From Planococcus kocurii (GTDB lineage Bacteria; Bacillota; Bacilli; Bacillales_A; Planococcaceae), in assembly GCF_001465835.2 (NCBI RefSeq), contig NZ_CP013661.2:496001-560000 (forward strand): a DNA stretch of 64,000 bases, written 5' to 3'. The notes below the pieces were generated by a model. The model did no database searches. It saw nothing but the letters and a program-made list of their open reading frames with translations, and was not told the DNA's origin. The stretch's first letter is position 1. Each line of letters opens with the position of its first letter. Positions 10,178-19,104 of this stretch are shown one piece after another. The position numbers and the translations under genes are program-made.

Positions 10178-10436
10178 CGGAAGACTCCGCTTTTCTTTGT
10201 CCAGACTTCGTCTTCCAGCTCCTCGAGTCTTAAGTCAGCCCAGCTGTGTGGCAAAACGCCACTTCGCCAGTCTGCCTTAAGCTTGTCGGAGCTACCGGAA
10301 GACTCCGCTTTTCTTTGTCCAGACTTCGTCTTCCAGCTCCTCGAGTCTTAAGTCAGCCCGGCTGTGTGGCAAAACGCCACTTCGCCAGTCTGCCTTAAGC
10401 TTGTCGGAGCTACCGGAAGACTCCGCTTTTCTTTGT
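10178..10436. repeat. 118-bp tandem repeat abutting leuS
   Basis: Two complete 118-bp units (10178-10295 and 10296-10413) and a 23-bp third start (10414-10436) that runs into the leuS stop codon. I see only one difference between the full units (CCCAGCTG against CCCGGCTG). Each unit contains the inverted repeat GTGGC-AAAAC-GCCAC (10248-10262 and 10366-10380), a pair of CTTAAG sites and CTCGAG. It replaces a normal leuS terminator. Short frames across it are not considered genes. Confidence 0.9.
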
Positions 10437-12847
10437 TAGCCTACTACGATGTTAACTAATTTCCCTGGAATGACGATGACTTTACGTACTTGTTTACCTT
10501 CTGTCGCTTTCTGGACTTGTTCGTCTGCAAGTGCAGCTGTTTCTAGTTGTTCTTTTGAGCTGTCTTTAGCGATTGTCAGCTTAGTTTTTACTTTGCCGTT
10601 TACTTGAACTACAACTTCGACTTTATCGTCGACCATTTTCGATTCATCGAATTGTGGCCAATTTTCGTAAGAAACAGATCCTTCATGACCCAATTTCTGC
10701 CACAGTTCTTCTGCTACGTGAGGTGCGATTGGCGACAGTAATTTCACAAAGCCTTCTACGTATTCTTTCGGAATCGAATCGACTTTGTAGCCTTCATTGA
10801 TGAACATCATCATTTGTGAAATAGCCGTGTTAAAACGGAGTCCTTCAAAATCGTCCGTGACTTTTTTTACGGTTTGATGATAAACTTTTTCCATTTTGCC
10901 ATCGTTGGTGTCCGTGACTTTCGCACTCAATTGATCTTCATCCATCAATAAGCGCCAAACGCGGTCTAGGAATCGACGAGAGCCATCTAGTCCGTTTGTC
11001 GACCAAGCAATTGATGCTTCAAGTGGCCCCATAAACATTTCGTACATACGTAATGTATCTGCACCGTGGCTTTCGATAATTTGGTCGGGGTTGACGACAT
11101 TGCCTTTTGATTTCGACATTTTCTCGTTTCCTTCGCCCAGAATCATACCTTGGTTAAACAATTTCTGGAAAGGTTCTTTTGTTGAAACTACACCGATATC
11201 GTAAAGCACTTTATGCCAGAAACGGGCATACAGCAAATGAAGCACTGCATGCTCTGCACCGCCGATATAAACATCGACCGGCAACCAGCGTTTCAATAGT
11301 TCTGGGTCTGCCAACATTTCGTCATTCGTTGGATCGATAAAGCGCAAGTAATACCAGCAGCTTCCTGCCCATTGTGGCATCGTGTTGGTTTCGCGGCGCC
11401 CTTTCATGCCTGTTTCTGGATGAACAATATTGACCCAGTCCGTAATATTAGCAAGCGGTGATTCACCAGTTCCACTTGGCTTAATATCCGTCGTTACCGG
11501 CAACATCAATGGCAAATCTTGTTCTTCAACGGGTGTCATCGTGCCGTCTTCCCAGTGGATAATTGGAATCGGCTCGCCCCAGTAACGTTGACGGCTAAAC
11601 AACCAGTCACGCAAGCGGTACGTAATTTTCTTGTCGCCGACTTTCTTGTCAACTAGCCATGCAATGGCTTTTTCGATTGCTTCTTTTTTGTTCAATCCAT
11701 TAAGGAAATCGGAATTGATCAATTCGCCATCGCCAGCATAGGCCTCTTCTTTGATATTGCCACCTGATACAACTTCCACAATTGGCAAATCGAATTGCTG
11801 AGCAAATTCATAATCGCGCTCGTCGTGAGCAGGAACCGCCATGATGGCACCTGTTCCATAAGTTGCCAATACATAATCGGCAATCCAAATCGGCATTTTC
11901 TCACCACTTGCTGGATTTGTTGCATAAGCGCCTGTGAAAACACCTGATTTGTCTTTTGCCAAATCAGTACGTTCCAAATCACTTTTCGTTTTCACGTCAT
12001 CAATGTATTTTTCAACAGCCTGTTTTTGTTCTACTGTTGTAATCGCAGCTACTAATTTATGTTCAGGGGCTAGTACCGCATAAGTCGCACCAAAAATCGT
12101 ATCCGGGCGTGTCGTAAATGCGCGGAAAGAATGTTCCGTGTCTGCTACTTGAAATTCCAGTTCTGCGCCTTCTGATTTACCAATCCAGTTGCGTTGCATA
12201 TCTTTCAAGCTTTCTGGCCAATCCAAGTCTTCCAAATCTTCAAGAAGACGATCTGCATAATTTGTAATACGCAACACCCATTGGCGCATTGGACGACGCT
12301 CAACCGGATGACCTCCACGTTCTGATTTGCCATCAATGACTTCTTCATTTGCAAGAACCGTACCGAGTGCTGGGCACCAGTTAACCGCTACTTCGTCAAC
12401 ATACGCCAGTCCTTTATTATACAATTGAATAAAAATCCATTGTGTCCATTTGTAATAAGACGGATCTGTCGTGCTAATCTCACGGTCCCAGTCATATGAA
12501 AATCCAAGTTCTTGAATTTGACGTTTAAAGGTTTCAATGTTTTTAGCTGTAAATTCAGCTGGGTCATTTCCAGTATCCAGTGCATATTGCTCTGCCGGCA
12601 GACCAAATGCGTCCCAGCCCATTGGGTGAAGAACGTTGTACCCTTGCATGCGTTTGACACGACTTAAAATGTCCGTCGCCGTATAGCCTTCTGGATGTCC
12701 TACGTGAAGTCCAGCACCTGATGGATACGGGAACATGTCTAGTGCGTAAAACTTTGGTTTTGATGGGTCATCCACCATTTTAAACGTCTTATTATCTTGC
12801 CAATATTTTTGCCATTTTTTCTCAACTAGTTTGTGATTGAATGTCAT
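10436..12847 (-). CDS. leuS: Leucyl-tRNA synthetase
   Basis: 803 residues, a class I synthetase charging tRNA-Leu. The HIGH-type motif is [12 protein letters not shown] near residue 48. The editing domain (CP1) occupies the middle, with [15 protein letters not shown] near residue 332. KMSKSKGNV lies near residue 577, and the C-terminal anticodon-binding region and small terminal domain follow. ATG start with GAGGAGG upstream. Expression is under T-box control, directly upstream. Ends into a tandem repeat. Confidence 0.97.
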   Translation of the reverse strand: MTFNHKLVEKKWQKYWQDNKTFKMVDDPSKPKFYALDMFPYPSGAGLHVGHPEGYTATDILSRVKRMQGYNVLHPMGWDAFGLPAEQYALDTGNDPAEFTAKNIETFKRQIQELGFSYDWDREISTTDPSYYKWTQWIFIQLYNKGLAYVDEVAVNWCPALGTVLANEEVIDGKSERGGHPVERRPMRQWVLRITNYADRLLEDLEDLDWPESLKDMQRNWIGKSEGAELEFQVADTEHSFRAFTTRPDTIFGATYAVLAPEHKLVAAITTVEQKQAVEKYIDDVKTKSDLERTDLAKDKSGVFTGAYATNPASGEKMPIWIADYVLATYGTGAIMAVPAHDERDYEFAQQFDLPIVEVVSGGNIKEEAYAGDGELINSDFLNGLNKKEAIEKAIAWLVDKKVGDKKITYRLRDWLFSRQRYWGEPIPIIHWEDGTMTPVEEQDLPLMLPVTTDIKPSGTGESPLANITDWVNIVHPETGMKGRRETNTMPQWAGSCWYYLRFIDPTNDEMLADPELLKRWLPVDVYIGGAEHAVLHLLYARFWHKVLYDIGVVSTKEPFQKLFNQGMILGEGNEKMSKSKGNVVNPDQIIESHGADTLRMYEMFMGPLEASIAWSTNGLDGSRRFLDRVWRLLMDEDQLSAKVTDTNDGKMEKVYHQTVKKVTDDFEGLRFNTAISQMMMFINEGYKVDSIPKEYVEGFVKLLSPIAPHVAEELWQKLGHEGSVSYENWPQFDESKMVDDKVEVVVQVNGKVKTKLTIAKDSSKEQLETAALADEQVQKATEGKQVRKVIVIPGKLVNIVVG

Positions 12848-12865
12848 TTCCGATTCCTCCTCAAA

Positions 12866-13105
12866 ATAAAAAAATCCCGTCCCTTAAAAATAAGGGACGG
12901 GATTTTCCCGCGGTACCACCCAAATTAGCGATTGCTCGCTCAACTTGATTCCTTAACGCGGAAAACGGTGTATCTTACTTAGTTTCACATACACGGACTC
13001 CAAGGCGAGTTCACTTGCGCATTTTACCAGCTTGCACCTACCGCCGGCTCTCTGTCAAAAACACACAAACTACTAGTCCTCTTCACTGTCATTGGTTATT
13101 GTCTC
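12866..13105 (-). promoter_or_regulatory. T-box leader, leucine specific
   Basis: The minus strand carries the conserved T-box GGTGGTACCGCGG (12908-12920), followed by a GGGACGGGATT terminator hairpin with a T run (12866-12906). Upstream, a GAACTC element holds a CTC leucine codon at 13007-13009 as the likely specifier. Uncharged tRNA-Leu binding should favour the antiterminator and leuS expression. The specifier match and the downstream gene agree. Confidence 0.92.
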
Positions 13106-13106
13106 T

Positions 13107-13135
13107 ATTTTAGACGAAGCACTGTTTTTTCGCAA
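13107..13135 (-). promoter_or_regulatory. leuS sigma-A promoter
   Basis: On the minus strand, TTGCGA (13130-13135) and TAAAAT (13107-13112) are 17 bp apart, just before the T-box leader. It lies in the gap between scoB and leuS. Confidence 0.7.
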
Positions 13136-13139
13136 TAGC

Positions 13140-13793
13140 TTAAGAAACTTTGACGTTTTTCGTATTCAACGGTGCGTCTGTAGAATCGATGATATCTTGA
13201 ACAGTAAAGCCTTCAAATACCTCTGACAACACTAAACCATCTTTTGTTACTTCAATCACTGCACGCTCTGTGATGATTTTGTTGACCACGCCTTTGCCAG
13301 TTAACGGCAAATCACATTGTTTTTTGATTTTAGCAGACCCGTCTTTTGACACATGATCCATAATGACAATGACTTTTTTGGCACCATGCACTAAATCCAT
13401 CGCTCCGCCCATGCCTTTAATCATTTTACCAGGAATCATCCAGTTGGCTAAGTCGCCGTTTTCAGCTACTTCCATTCCACCAAGAATGGCGACATCAATA
13501 TGTCCGCCGCGAATCATCGCAAAAGATTCCGCACTGGTAAAGAAAGACGATCCTGGGATTGTCGTTACGGTTTCTTTTCCAGCATTGATCAAATCCGGAT
13601 CTACATTGTCTTCTGTCGGATAAGGACCGATTCCTAAAAGTCCATTTTCTGATTGAAGCACAACACTTTTGTTATCAGAAATGAAATTCGCTACCAAAGT
13701 CGGCATACCGATTCCTAAGTTAACGTAATCGCCATCGTTGATTTCTTTTTCAGCGCGTTTTGCAATGCGTTCTCTGACCAATTGTTTATCCAA
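13140..13793 (-). CDS. scoB: Succinyl-CoA:3-oxoacid CoA-transferase, subunit B
   Basis: 217 residues, the beta subunit of a two-component 3-oxoacid CoA-transferase. The catalytic glutamate is expected in [13 protein letters not shown] (about residues 47-59), where it forms the enzyme-CoA thioester. [11 protein letters not shown] is a typical N-terminal motif. It lies 17 bp downstream of scoA and forms an operon. The pair activates acetoacetate or related 3-oxoacids with succinyl-CoA; exact substrate preference is inferred from family. Confidence 0.9.
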   Translation of the reverse strand: MDKQLVRERIAKRAEKEINDGDYVNLGIGMPTLVANFISDNKSVVLQSENGLLGIGPYPTEDNVDPDLINAGKETVTTIPGSSFFTSAESFAMIRGGHIDVAILGGMEVAENGDLANWMIPGKMIKGMGGAMDLVHGAKKVIVIMDHVSKDGSAKIKKQCDLPLTGKGVVNKIITERAVIEVTKDGLVLSEVFEGFTVQDIIDSTDAPLNTKNVKVS

Positions 13794-13810
13794 TATTTCT
13801 CCACCCTTTC

Positions 13811-14503
13811 TTAAACAGTGCGTGTTGTAAGACGTTCGATCCGTTTTTCCTGATCTGCTTGAAGCAAGCCTTGTACATAAATGCTTGGCGTTTGAACGTG
13901 ATTCGGATTGATGTCACCGATTTCCACGATTTCTTCTACTTCCGCAATGGTAATTTTTCCAGCTGCTGCAGCAAGCGGATTGAAGTTTTGTGCCGTTTTG
14001 TTGTAAACCAAGTTCCCCATCTTATCAGCTTTATGTGCTCTCACCAAAGCAAAGTCAGCTCTTAATGCGTGTTCTAGTACGTGTTCTTTGCCGTCAAATT
14101 CGCGAATTTCTTTGCCTTCTGCAACAGTTGTACCAACCCCAGCTGGTGTAAAAAATGCTGGAATTCCAGCTCCACCTGCGCGCATTTTTTCAGCAAGTGT
14201 TCCTTGCGGTGTCAATTCCACTTCGATTTCGCCCGACAATACTTGACGTTCGAATTCTTTGTTTTCACCCACATAAGAACCAATCATTTTTTTTATTTGT
14301 TTGTTTTTAAGTAGCAGTCCCAGGCCCCATTCGTCTACACCGCAGTTATTAGAAATGACGGTCAGATTGGTTACCCCTTTATCAACTAGTGCTAAAATAA
14401 GTTGTTCAGGTATGCCTACTAACCCAAAACCGCCCACCATAATTGTGGCACCGTCTTGAATTTGTTCAACTGCCTCTTTTGCAGAACTGTAAATCGGTTT
14501 CAT
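13811..14503 (-). CDS. scoA: Succinyl-CoA:3-oxoacid CoA-transferase, subunit A
   Basis: 230 residues from ATG 14503, which has AGAGGAGG at ideal spacing; the longer frame adds ten residues without support. [14 protein letters not shown] is the CoA-binding glycine motif near residue 24, and [20 protein letters not shown] lies in the middle of the protein. First gene of scoAB. Its divergent neighbour is mnmL. Confidence 0.9.
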   Translation of the reverse strand: MKPIYSSAKEAVEQIQDGATIMVGGFGLVGIPEQLILALVDKGVTNLTVISNNCGVDEWGLGLLLKNKQIKKMIGSYVGENKEFERQVLSGEIEVELTPQGTLAEKMRAGGAGIPAFFTPAGVGTTVAEGKEIREFDGKEHVLEHALRADFALVRAHKADKMGNLVYNKTAQNFNPLAAAAGKITIAEVEEIVEIGDINPNHVQTPSIYVQGLLQADQEKRIERLTTRTV

Positions 14504-14679
14504 TCCATTATGCCTCCTCTGACTCATCAACTAAAAAGTAATTAGTAAAACGCTTCCATAACCAATTTAAACAAACTATCGCACTAAACGCAATATTCAT
14601 AAATATCAGCACTACATTTCACTAGCATTGTTGATCGTTTCCACGGCATGCTACAATGTTGTTTAAGGAGTTGTTACGA

Positions 14680-15633
14680 GTGAATACAGAATTTCCTTTT
14701 TCATCTGATGGAAAACGTTATTATACATGGAATCGCCATTTGCGCGATCATTTTGGTTTTAAGGTCATGAAAATCGCGTTAGATGCCGGATTTGATTGTC
14801 CGAACCGGGATGGCACAGTGGCACACGGTGGCTGTACATTTTGCAGCGTTGCAGGTTCTGGTGATTTTGCTGGAGACCGTGTGGACTCGATTCCCAAGCA
14901 ATTTGATAAAATCAAAGAAAAAATGCATCGCAAATGGAAAGATGCTAAATACATGGCGTACTTCCAAGCCTATACCAATACACATGCGCCGTTACCGGTG
15001 ATTAAAGAAAAGTTTGAAGCGGCACTTGAGCAAGAAAATGTTATCGGGTTAAGCATCGCAACGCGTCCGGACTGTTTGCCAGACGATGTCGTAGATTATT
15101 TAGCCGAATTAAACGAACGAACGTATTTATGGGTCGAACTTGGCTTGCAAACGGTTCATGAGCGAACGGCCCTTTTGGTCAACCGTGCACATGATTTTGA
15201 AGCTTATGTCGAGGGCGTAACGAAATTACGCACGCGCGGCATCCGGGTATGTACACATATCATCAACGGCTTACCACTTGAAGACCGTGACATGATGATG
15301 GAAACTGCGCGTGAAGTGGCAAAACTTGATGTTCAAGGCATTAAAATTCACTTATTGCATTTATTAAAAGGCACACCAATGGTTAAGCAATACGAAAAAG
15401 GCATGGTCGAGTTTCTTGAAAAGCAAGAATACATTCACTTAGTCGCCGACCAACTTGAAGTGTTGCCACCTGACATGGTCGTGCAACGCATTACAGGAGA
15501 TGGCCCGATAGACTTAATGATTGGTCCGATGTGGAGCGCAAACAAATGGGAAGTCTTAAACGGCATCGATGCAGAACTCGCACGCCGTGAAAGTTGGCAA
15601 GGTAAACGGGCTACAGGGAGTGTGACTTCATGA
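14680..15633 (+). CDS. mnmL: Radical SAM protein of tRNA wobble modification, YtqA/MnmL
   Basis: 317 residues from GTG 14680, which has AAGGAG upstream. The cluster-binding cysteines occur in CPNRDGTVAHGGCTFC near residue 41, a variant spacing seen in the TIGR01212 radical SAM family. B. subtilis YtqA was recently named MnmL and acts with MnmM in making mnm5s2U at the wobble position of tRNA. The stop overlaps the start of the next gene (ATGA), the same coupled pair as B. subtilis ytqA-ytqB. Confidence 0.85.
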   Translation: MNTEFPFSSDGKRYYTWNRHLRDHFGFKVMKIALDAGFDCPNRDGTVAHGGCTFCSVAGSGDFAGDRVDSIPKQFDKIKEKMHRKWKDAKYMAYFQAYTNTHAPLPVIKEKFEAALEQENVIGLSIATRPDCLPDDVVDYLAELNERTYLWVELGLQTVHERTALLVNRAHDFEAYVEGVTKLRTRGIRVCTHIINGLPLEDRDMMMETAREVAKLDVQGIKIHLLHLLKGTPMVKQYEKGMVEFLEKQEYIHLVADQLEVLPPDMVVQRITGDGPIDLMIGPMWSANKWEVLNGIDAELARRESWQGKRATGSVTS

Positions 15634-16181
15634 CGGTACAACGTGTATTGCCTTTTACAAAATCATTACTTGAACAAGCGGTCTCTTCTGGAGACGTAGT
15701 CATTGACGGCACTGCTGGCAACGGACATGATACACACTTTCTTGCGAGTTTAACTGGAGCAACCGGAAAAGTTTTCGCTTTTGATATACAACAAGAAGCA
15801 ATACAGGCGACTCGAGAGCGTGTCCAAGAGTTTGACCACGTCGAACTGATTCACGACAGCCATGCCAAAATAAAAAACTATGTGTCACAACCCATTGCTG
15901 CTGCTGTTTTCAACCTTGGCTATTTGCCAAAAGGCGATCACTCCATAATTACGAAAGCACAAAGTACACTTTCTTCTCTCGAACAATGTTTAGAGCTGTT
16001 GAAAATAAAAGGTGTTTTGTTAGTGGTCGTATACAGTGGACACGAAGGTGGCAGCGAAGAACGGGATGCTGTTATGGAATTCGTTTCCTCACTTCCGCAA
16101 AAAACTTTTGATGTGCTGAAATATGAGTTTATCAACCAGCAACATTCACCTCCGTTTCTTTTAGCAATTGAGAAAAAATAA
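15630..16181 (+). CDS. mnmM: tRNA 5-(aminomethyl)-2-thiouridine methyltransferase MnmM (YtqB)
   Basis: 183-residue class I methyltransferase. DGTAGNGHDTHFLA near residue 26 binds SAM, and FNLGYLPKGDHS near residue 92 is the NLGYLP signature of the YtqB family. Family knowledge: MnmM adds the terminal methyl of mnm5s2U in Gram-positive tRNA, replacing the C-terminal half of MnmC. Translationally coupled to mnmL and followed by a terminator. Confidence 0.88.
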   Translation: MTVQRVLPFTKSLLEQAVSSGDVVIDGTAGNGHDTHFLASLTGATGKVFAFDIQQEAIQATRERVQEFDHVELIHDSHAKIKNYVSQPIAAAVFNLGYLPKGDHSIITKAQSTLSSLEQCLELLKIKGVLLVVVYSGHEGGSEERDAVMEFVSSLPQKTFDVLKYEFINQQHSPPFLLAIEKK

Positions 16182-16191
16182 GAAATCATTT

Positions 16192-16234
16192 AAAAAACGC
16201 AGAAAAGAGCACTTGCTCTTTTCTGCGTTTTTTA
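16192..16234. terminator. Bidirectional terminator, mnmM / MFS gene
   Basis: AAAAAACGCAGAAAAGAGC and its inverted complement around a 4-base loop, with an A tract and a T tract. It serves convergent genes. Confidence 0.9.
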
Positions 16235-16245
16235 AGCTTAGTTTT

Positions 16246-17520
16246 CTATTCCTTCTTTTCCGGCGGATTTGCTAGTAAAGCTGCCACAATTCCAAGAAGC
16301 GGGAAAATCATAATAACCCATAACACTTCCTTATAGCCGCCAAAGAAATCGTAAAACAAGCCGAACGGCAACGGCCCAAGAGCAGAACCAACGACCATAA
16401 AGGCCATCGAAATACCGGTTATGCTACCAAGGTATTGCCGACCGAAATAATTCGGCCATACAACACTGAGAGTTACCCGTTCAATTCCCAACATAAAGCC
16501 CCAAACAACCGCAAATAGAATCGCGCCTGAAAACAGGTCCGCTTCTTTTAATAAAAAAATTGAGGCGATTTCCCCAACGAATACAAAAGCTAACATCCAC
16601 TGCACACGTATTTTATCAAGCAAATAACCTGCTAGAAACGTTACCGGAAAACCGATAATCGCCATTAAACTCAAGACAGTCGCAGCTGTTTCAGGTGCTA
16701 ACGATTGAATTGAAAAAATAGACACCAAATGGAAAGTCATTCCCGTATTAACCAAAGCAGGAACCACTACACAAAACAACAAGAGCCAAAAAGAGCGGGT
16801 CTTTTTCGCTTCTTTTACTGTCCAACTACTATCTGAGGATAACGGCTTTTGTTGATCCTCATCTCTTACTAGAGGTCCATTATCTGGAAGCAAGCCAATA
16901 TCTTCTGGTCGATTTCGGATAAAGAAAAATGCTAAAGGTGTAAAAATCAGGACAATGGATGCGCCAAGAATTTGCCAAGTCGTCCGCCAGCCATATGCTT
17001 CAATTAACCAAACATTGATCAATGGAAATGCAGCCGATCCAATCATCCCACCTAATGCAGCTAAACCAAGTGCACGACCTCGTTTTTGTATAAACCATTG
17101 TGGTATCAACGCATTTGGTACGAGCGTCATTGATCCTTGACCAAACAACCGTATAGCGAAAAACCCCATAAATAACATCACCCAATTGACTACAAAGCTA
17201 TTAAATATACTGGCTGCTGCTAAAATTAAGGATACCGCAATTGCCATTTTTCGCGCACCGACTTTATCAATCATTCGACCGATAATAAACAATAAAAACC
17301 CTGCAAGAAGTGTCGCTGACGAATAAATACCGGACACGGTTGAGCGGCTCCAGCCAAATTCTTCTATGTAATAATCAATAAAAATGGCATTTGAATAAGT
17401 TTGTCCAGGTCCAGAAAAAAAGTGAGACAATCCTGCGAGAATGACAATAACCCAGCCGTAATAAAATGGTGTCTGGATAACACCATTTCCATTAATCCTT
17501 TTTCCTTTTGTTTTCTTCAC
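16246..17520 (-). CDS. MFS transporter, oxalate/formate-antiporter-like
   Basis: 424 residues with about 12 membrane segments. FYGWVIVILAGLSHFFSGPG and GWSRSTVSGIYS near the N-terminus and the central acidic loop (about residues 200-220) resemble the OFA/monocarboxylate branch of the major facilitator superfamily. The substrate cannot be deduced. GTG start with GGAGGAGG. A hairpin with a T run lies between the upstream terminator and the ribosome binding site, so expression may be attenuated. Confidence 0.8.
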   Translation of the reverse strand: MKKTKGKRINGNGVIQTPFYYGWVIVILAGLSHFFSGPGQTYSNAIFIDYYIEEFGWSRSTVSGIYSSATLLAGFLLFIIGRMIDKVGARKMAIAVSLILAAASIFNSFVVNWVMLFMGFFAIRLFGQGSMTLVPNALIPQWFIQKRGRALGLAALGGMIGSAAFPLINVWLIEAYGWRTTWQILGASIVLIFTPLAFFFIRNRPEDIGLLPDNGPLVRDEDQQKPLSSDSSWTVKEAKKTRSFWLLLFCVVVPALVNTGMTFHLVSIFSIQSLAPETAATVLSLMAIIGFPVTFLAGYLLDKIRVQWMLAFVFVGEIASIFLLKEADLFSGAILFAVVWGFMLGIERVTLSVVWPNYFGRQYLGSITGISMAFMVVGSALGPLPFGLFYDFFGGYKEVLWVIMIFPLLGIVAALLANPPEKKE

Positions 17521-17537
17521 AACAACCCTCCTCCAAA

Positions 17538-17565
17538 GAAAAAGAGCCCCTTTGAGCTCTTTTTA
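17538..17565 (-). terminator. Hairpin with T run in the 5' region of the MFS gene
   Basis: AAAGAGCCCC/GAGCTCTTT-type hairpin with a T-rich tail on the minus strand, ending 18 bp before the GTG start at 17520. Another terminator for the upstream gene lies at 17633-17670, so this one may be an attenuator. Confidence 0.55.
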
Positions 17566-17632
17566 TCCGTTCTATTATTTTACAATTAACACTGAGTAAT
17601 TTGCACGTCTTACCTCTTTATGGCTAACACAC

Positions 17633-17670
17633 AAAAGAGACCTTGCCCCATTAATAGGCAAGGTCTTTTT
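17633..17670 (-). terminator. Terminator after the peroxiredoxin-like gene
   Basis: AGACCTTGCC/GGCAAGGTCT hairpin with an A/T-tract context, 13 bp after the stop of the gene at 17683-18186. Confidence 0.85.
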
Positions 17671-17682
17671 AAGTGATTTGTA

Positions 17683-18186
17683 TCACTTTAAATTCTTTTT
17701 AATATACTGCACAACTTTGCGAAGTTCTGTTGCGCTCGGACGTCCATAAGGGCTCGTTTGCTGCTGTTGATAAAGAATATTCCCTTTTTCATCAAGCAAA
17801 TAATGAGCAGCTTCCCCGTGGATTCCATGATCTTCATATGGTGCATCTTCTCCGTGGTAATAAGCTCCGTACTGCTCTAATAAATCTGTTGTAAGGTCAG
17901 ACAGGAGTGGAAAACTTAAGCTATGCTCATTTTTCATCCCTAACGAATTTTCTTGGCTATCTGTTGATAGAGCCGTAAAATAAACGCCTTTTCCTTCAAA
18001 ATACGAAAGGCTTTCTTCAATTTCTTTTAAATCTTGGTTACATACTGGGCACCATGATCCTCTGAAAAAGACCAAAAATCTCCAACCTGGACGATCCGTC
18101 AAATCTTGTTCCAAAGAATAAGTACCGCCTTCTGCTAATGGTAATTCAAATTGTGGTGCTTTGTCACCGAGTTGTAATGTTGTCAT
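17683..18186 (-). CDS. Peroxiredoxin-like thiol protein (AhpC/TSA, redoxin)
   Basis: 167 residues with a thioredoxin fold. The active-site segment FRGSWCPVCNQDLKE near residue 41 has a CxxC pair where BCP/PrxQ-like proteins carry the peroxidatic Cys. It probably reduces peroxides using thiols in the cytosol. No signal peptide or lipobox is seen. ATG start with AAGGAGG. Single-gene unit between a HAD gene and a terminator. Confidence 0.8.
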   Translation of the reverse strand: MTTLQLGDKAPQFELPLAEGGTYSLEQDLTDRPGWRFLVFFRGSWCPVCNQDLKEIEESLSYFEGKGVYFTALSTDSQENSLGMKNEHSLSFPLLSDLTTDLLEQYGAYYHGEDAPYEDHGIHGEAAHYLLDEKGNILYQQQQTSPYGRPSATELRKVVQYIKKNLK

Positions 18187-18228
18187 AGGTAGTTTCCTCC
18201 TTATTTTTAAAACGCAATCAAGTGAACG

Positions 18229-18894
18229 TTATTTCCACTTTAACAATCCAGTTAAATCATCAAATACATAATCCGGCTCTAGATCGAGTTCTTCAACTGG
18301 CATCCCTTTCCGGTTGATCCAAGCTGTTTGGAATCCAAAACTTTTCGCACCTGATACATCCCAGCCATTAGACGACATGAAAAGAACTTCATGACTTTCA
18401 ATTCCAAGTTGTTCTAATGCATATTGATAAGATGCCGGTGTTGGTTTAAATTCTTTCACGTCATCAATACTCAATACTTGATCAAACAACTCTTCTAAAC
18501 CTGCATTTTTAACTAATGGATCCAGCATATCGTGAGAGCCATTTGAAAAAACCACTAAGTTTTTATCTTTTAACTGCGTAAGAACTTCTTTCGATTCTGA
18601 GTAAAGCGGTAAATGCAGATATGCAGCTAATAATTTTTGCTCGTTTTCTTTACTTGGCTGCAAGTCATTTTCGTTCAGTGCATATTTTAATGCATCATGT
18701 GTAATGGCATAGAGCGTGGCATAATTGCTCATCAGCTGGCGCAACATAAAATATTCCACTTGCTTGGATCTCCATGTTTGACTGATTTTCTCGCCGTAAC
18801 CTGGATATAATTCCTCGCATTCTCTTTTTATTGCCGTAACATCGAATAAGGTTCCGTATACATCGAACACGAAGGCTTTGATTGAACTGTCCAC
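18229..18894 (-). CDS. HAD-family hydrolase, haloacid dehalogenase type II
   Basis: 221 residues from GTG 18894, chosen because AAAAGGAGGA lies just upstream; the longer frame adds 11 residues. Motif I is FDVYGTLFD with the nucleophilic Asp, motif II is VFSNGS, motif III has a Lys near EFKPTPASY, and SSNGWDVSGAKSFG is typical of L-2-haloacid dehalogenases. Physiological substrate unknown. Confidence 0.82.
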   Translation of the reverse strand: MDSSIKAFVFDVYGTLFDVTAIKRECEELYPGYGEKISQTWRSKQVEYFMLRQLMSNYATLYAITHDALKYALNENDLQPSKENEQKLLAAYLHLPLYSESKEVLTQLKDKNLVVFSNGSHDMLDPLVKNAGLEELFDQVLSIDDVKEFKPTPASYQYALEQLGIESHEVLFMSSNGWDVSGAKSFGFQTAWINRKGMPVEELDLEPDYVFDDLTGLLKWK

Positions 18895-19031
18895 TCTCCA
18901 TCCTCCTTTTGATGATTCTGCAAACATCGACTATACGTATGTACAATTGGTTGACCTACAATACAGTCTCTTCTCTTTATACCCAAAGGCAGTCGGATTA
19001 ATCGGAAATCAACAAATTAATCTAAATGTAA

Positions 19032-19080
19032 AATAAAAACCCGAACGGGCACACTTTTAAAAGTGCCAACAATCGGGCTT
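19032..19080 (-). terminator. Terminator after the M23 hydrolase gene
   Basis: GCCCGAT...GTGTGCCCGTTCGGG-type long hairpin with ACTTTTAAAAGT at its core and a T run on the minus strand. Confidence 0.8.
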
Positions 19081-19104
19081 AATCTCTCATTTATTAAAAT
19101 TAGT

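Noticed and set aside
10068..10280. 70-residue frame across the terminator and tandem repeat
   Set aside because: It runs through a terminator and the repeat, has no ribosome binding site and no protein character.
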